Positions 5,352 through 5,677 of a stretch of DNA of 5,677 bases are shown in pieces (position 1 is the stretch's first letter; every line of letters begins with the position of its first letter). Location of the stretch: contig CABIYF010000059.1 in NCBI GenBank assembly GCA_902362875.1, positions 1 to 5,677 of the forward strand. The letters are read 5' to 3'. Made by a program: the position numbers and the translations under genes. The notes beneath the pieces were generated by a model. That model had not been told where the DNA came from and made no database searches. It was given only the letters and a program-made list of their open reading frames with translations. The stretch comes from Eubacteriaceae bacterium. GTDB taxonomy: Bacteria > Bacillota > Clostridia > Lachnospirales > Lachnospiraceae.

Positions 5352-5677
5352 CACTCCACCTCATTTCTCTGTACGGGCGGTCTGGTATCAAAGGCGTGTA
5401 GCAGTTCTTCAAAGACTGGGTGTATCTGCACCACACCGACACGCCCGTATAAGTCCTGCAATAAGCATTGTCCGTTCTCCAAATCACGAAGTCGCTTCTG
5501 GTTGTTTTCGTCGTCCTTGTCGATACCGAAAAATTCTAAGGTCTGTTTTATCTCGTTAATATCAGTAGAACGAAAGGCAAATTTCAAGCCGATATTGTTT
5601 TTCAGACTTTCCTTTGACACGTCCCCAGAAGATTGTGTAACGAAATAAACGCCTGCCTGCATAGCTCGTCCAGCACG
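5351..5677 (-). CDS. orf16: C-terminal end of VirB4-like conjugation ATPase (Tn916 Orf16 family), 5' part outside the window
   Basis: Only the last 108 residues are present; the frame is open through the right edge, beginning RAGRAMQAGVYFVTQSSGD. This is the end of the FtsK/HerA-type ATPase core: the Arg-containing RAGRA followed by a strand ending in VTQS is the conserved late motif of VirB4 and related motors, where the Gln sits near the nucleotide. After it comes a helical stretch LKNNIGLKFAFRSTDINEIK and a final domain ending in HAFDTRPPVQRNEVE. Walker A and B boxes would lie outside the window. VirB4 proteins energise the assembly and work of the transfer channel from the cytoplasmic face. 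The stop TGA overlaps the orf15 start ATG by one base, so translation of the two is probably coupled. The assignment rests on the motif together with the orf15-orf14-orf13 order downstream. Confidence 0.9.
   Translation of the reverse strand, partial: RAGRAMQAGVYFVTQSSGDVSKESLKNNIGLKFAFRSTDINEIKQTLEFFGIDKDDENNQKRLRDLENGQCLLQDLYGRVGVVQIHPVFEELLHAFDTRPPVQRNEVE

Noticed and set aside
4276..5648. Further frames on both strands inside orf15 and orf16
   Set aside because: They overlap membrane-protein and VirB4 coding sequence in full and show no domain or ribosome site.
1..5677. CRISPR array, tRNA or rRNA, insertion sequence
   Set aside because: No spaced direct repeats, cloverleaf or transposase frame was seen on either strand.

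Overview
The window reads as part of an integrative and conjugative element (ICE) of the Tn916 family from a low-to-moderate-GC Gram-positive host (Bacillota). All supported genes are on the minus strand, so the region is read from right (5677) to left (1). The host species cannot be fixed from this sequence, because Tn916-type transfer genes move widely among streptococci, enterococci, clostridia and gut Lachnospiraceae.

Right part (5677 to 1233): the end of the Tn916-type conjugation operon in its usual order. These genes are the C-terminus of the VirB4-like ATPase (orf16), the polytopic VirB6-like channel protein (orf15), a cell-wall hydrolase with a lysozyme-like and an NlpC/P60 domain (orf14), and the TcpC-like bitopic protein (orf13). 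They are packed tightly: 1-base and 4-base stop/start overlaps, then a 16-base gap. Together they would form the inner-membrane channel, its energy source, and the enzyme that opens the peptidoglycan.

Middle (1232 to 1089): a 144-base intergenic stretch. It holds a hairpin just after the orf13 stop (probable weak terminator) and then a strong sigma-A-type leftward promoter. The promoter carries repeated ACTTGT/ACAAGT half-sites that bracket the -10 box.

Left part (1088 to 1): where Tn916 carries orf12-tet(M), this element has a four-gene operon. The first three genes are AT-rich: a small three-TM protein (DUF6442-like), a 69-residue Cro/CI (XRE) repressor-like protein, and a second small three-TM protein (DUF3784-like). 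The fourth, cut by the window edge, resembles the C-terminal DNA-binding domain of Spo0A and returns to the GC content of the conjugation genes. This suggests that a foreign regulator/membrane-protein cassette was inserted between orf13 and older ICE sequence. The cassette's function is unknown; an autoregulated envelope-sensing or immunity module is a plausible but unproven reading. No antibiotic-resistance gene is visible in the window.
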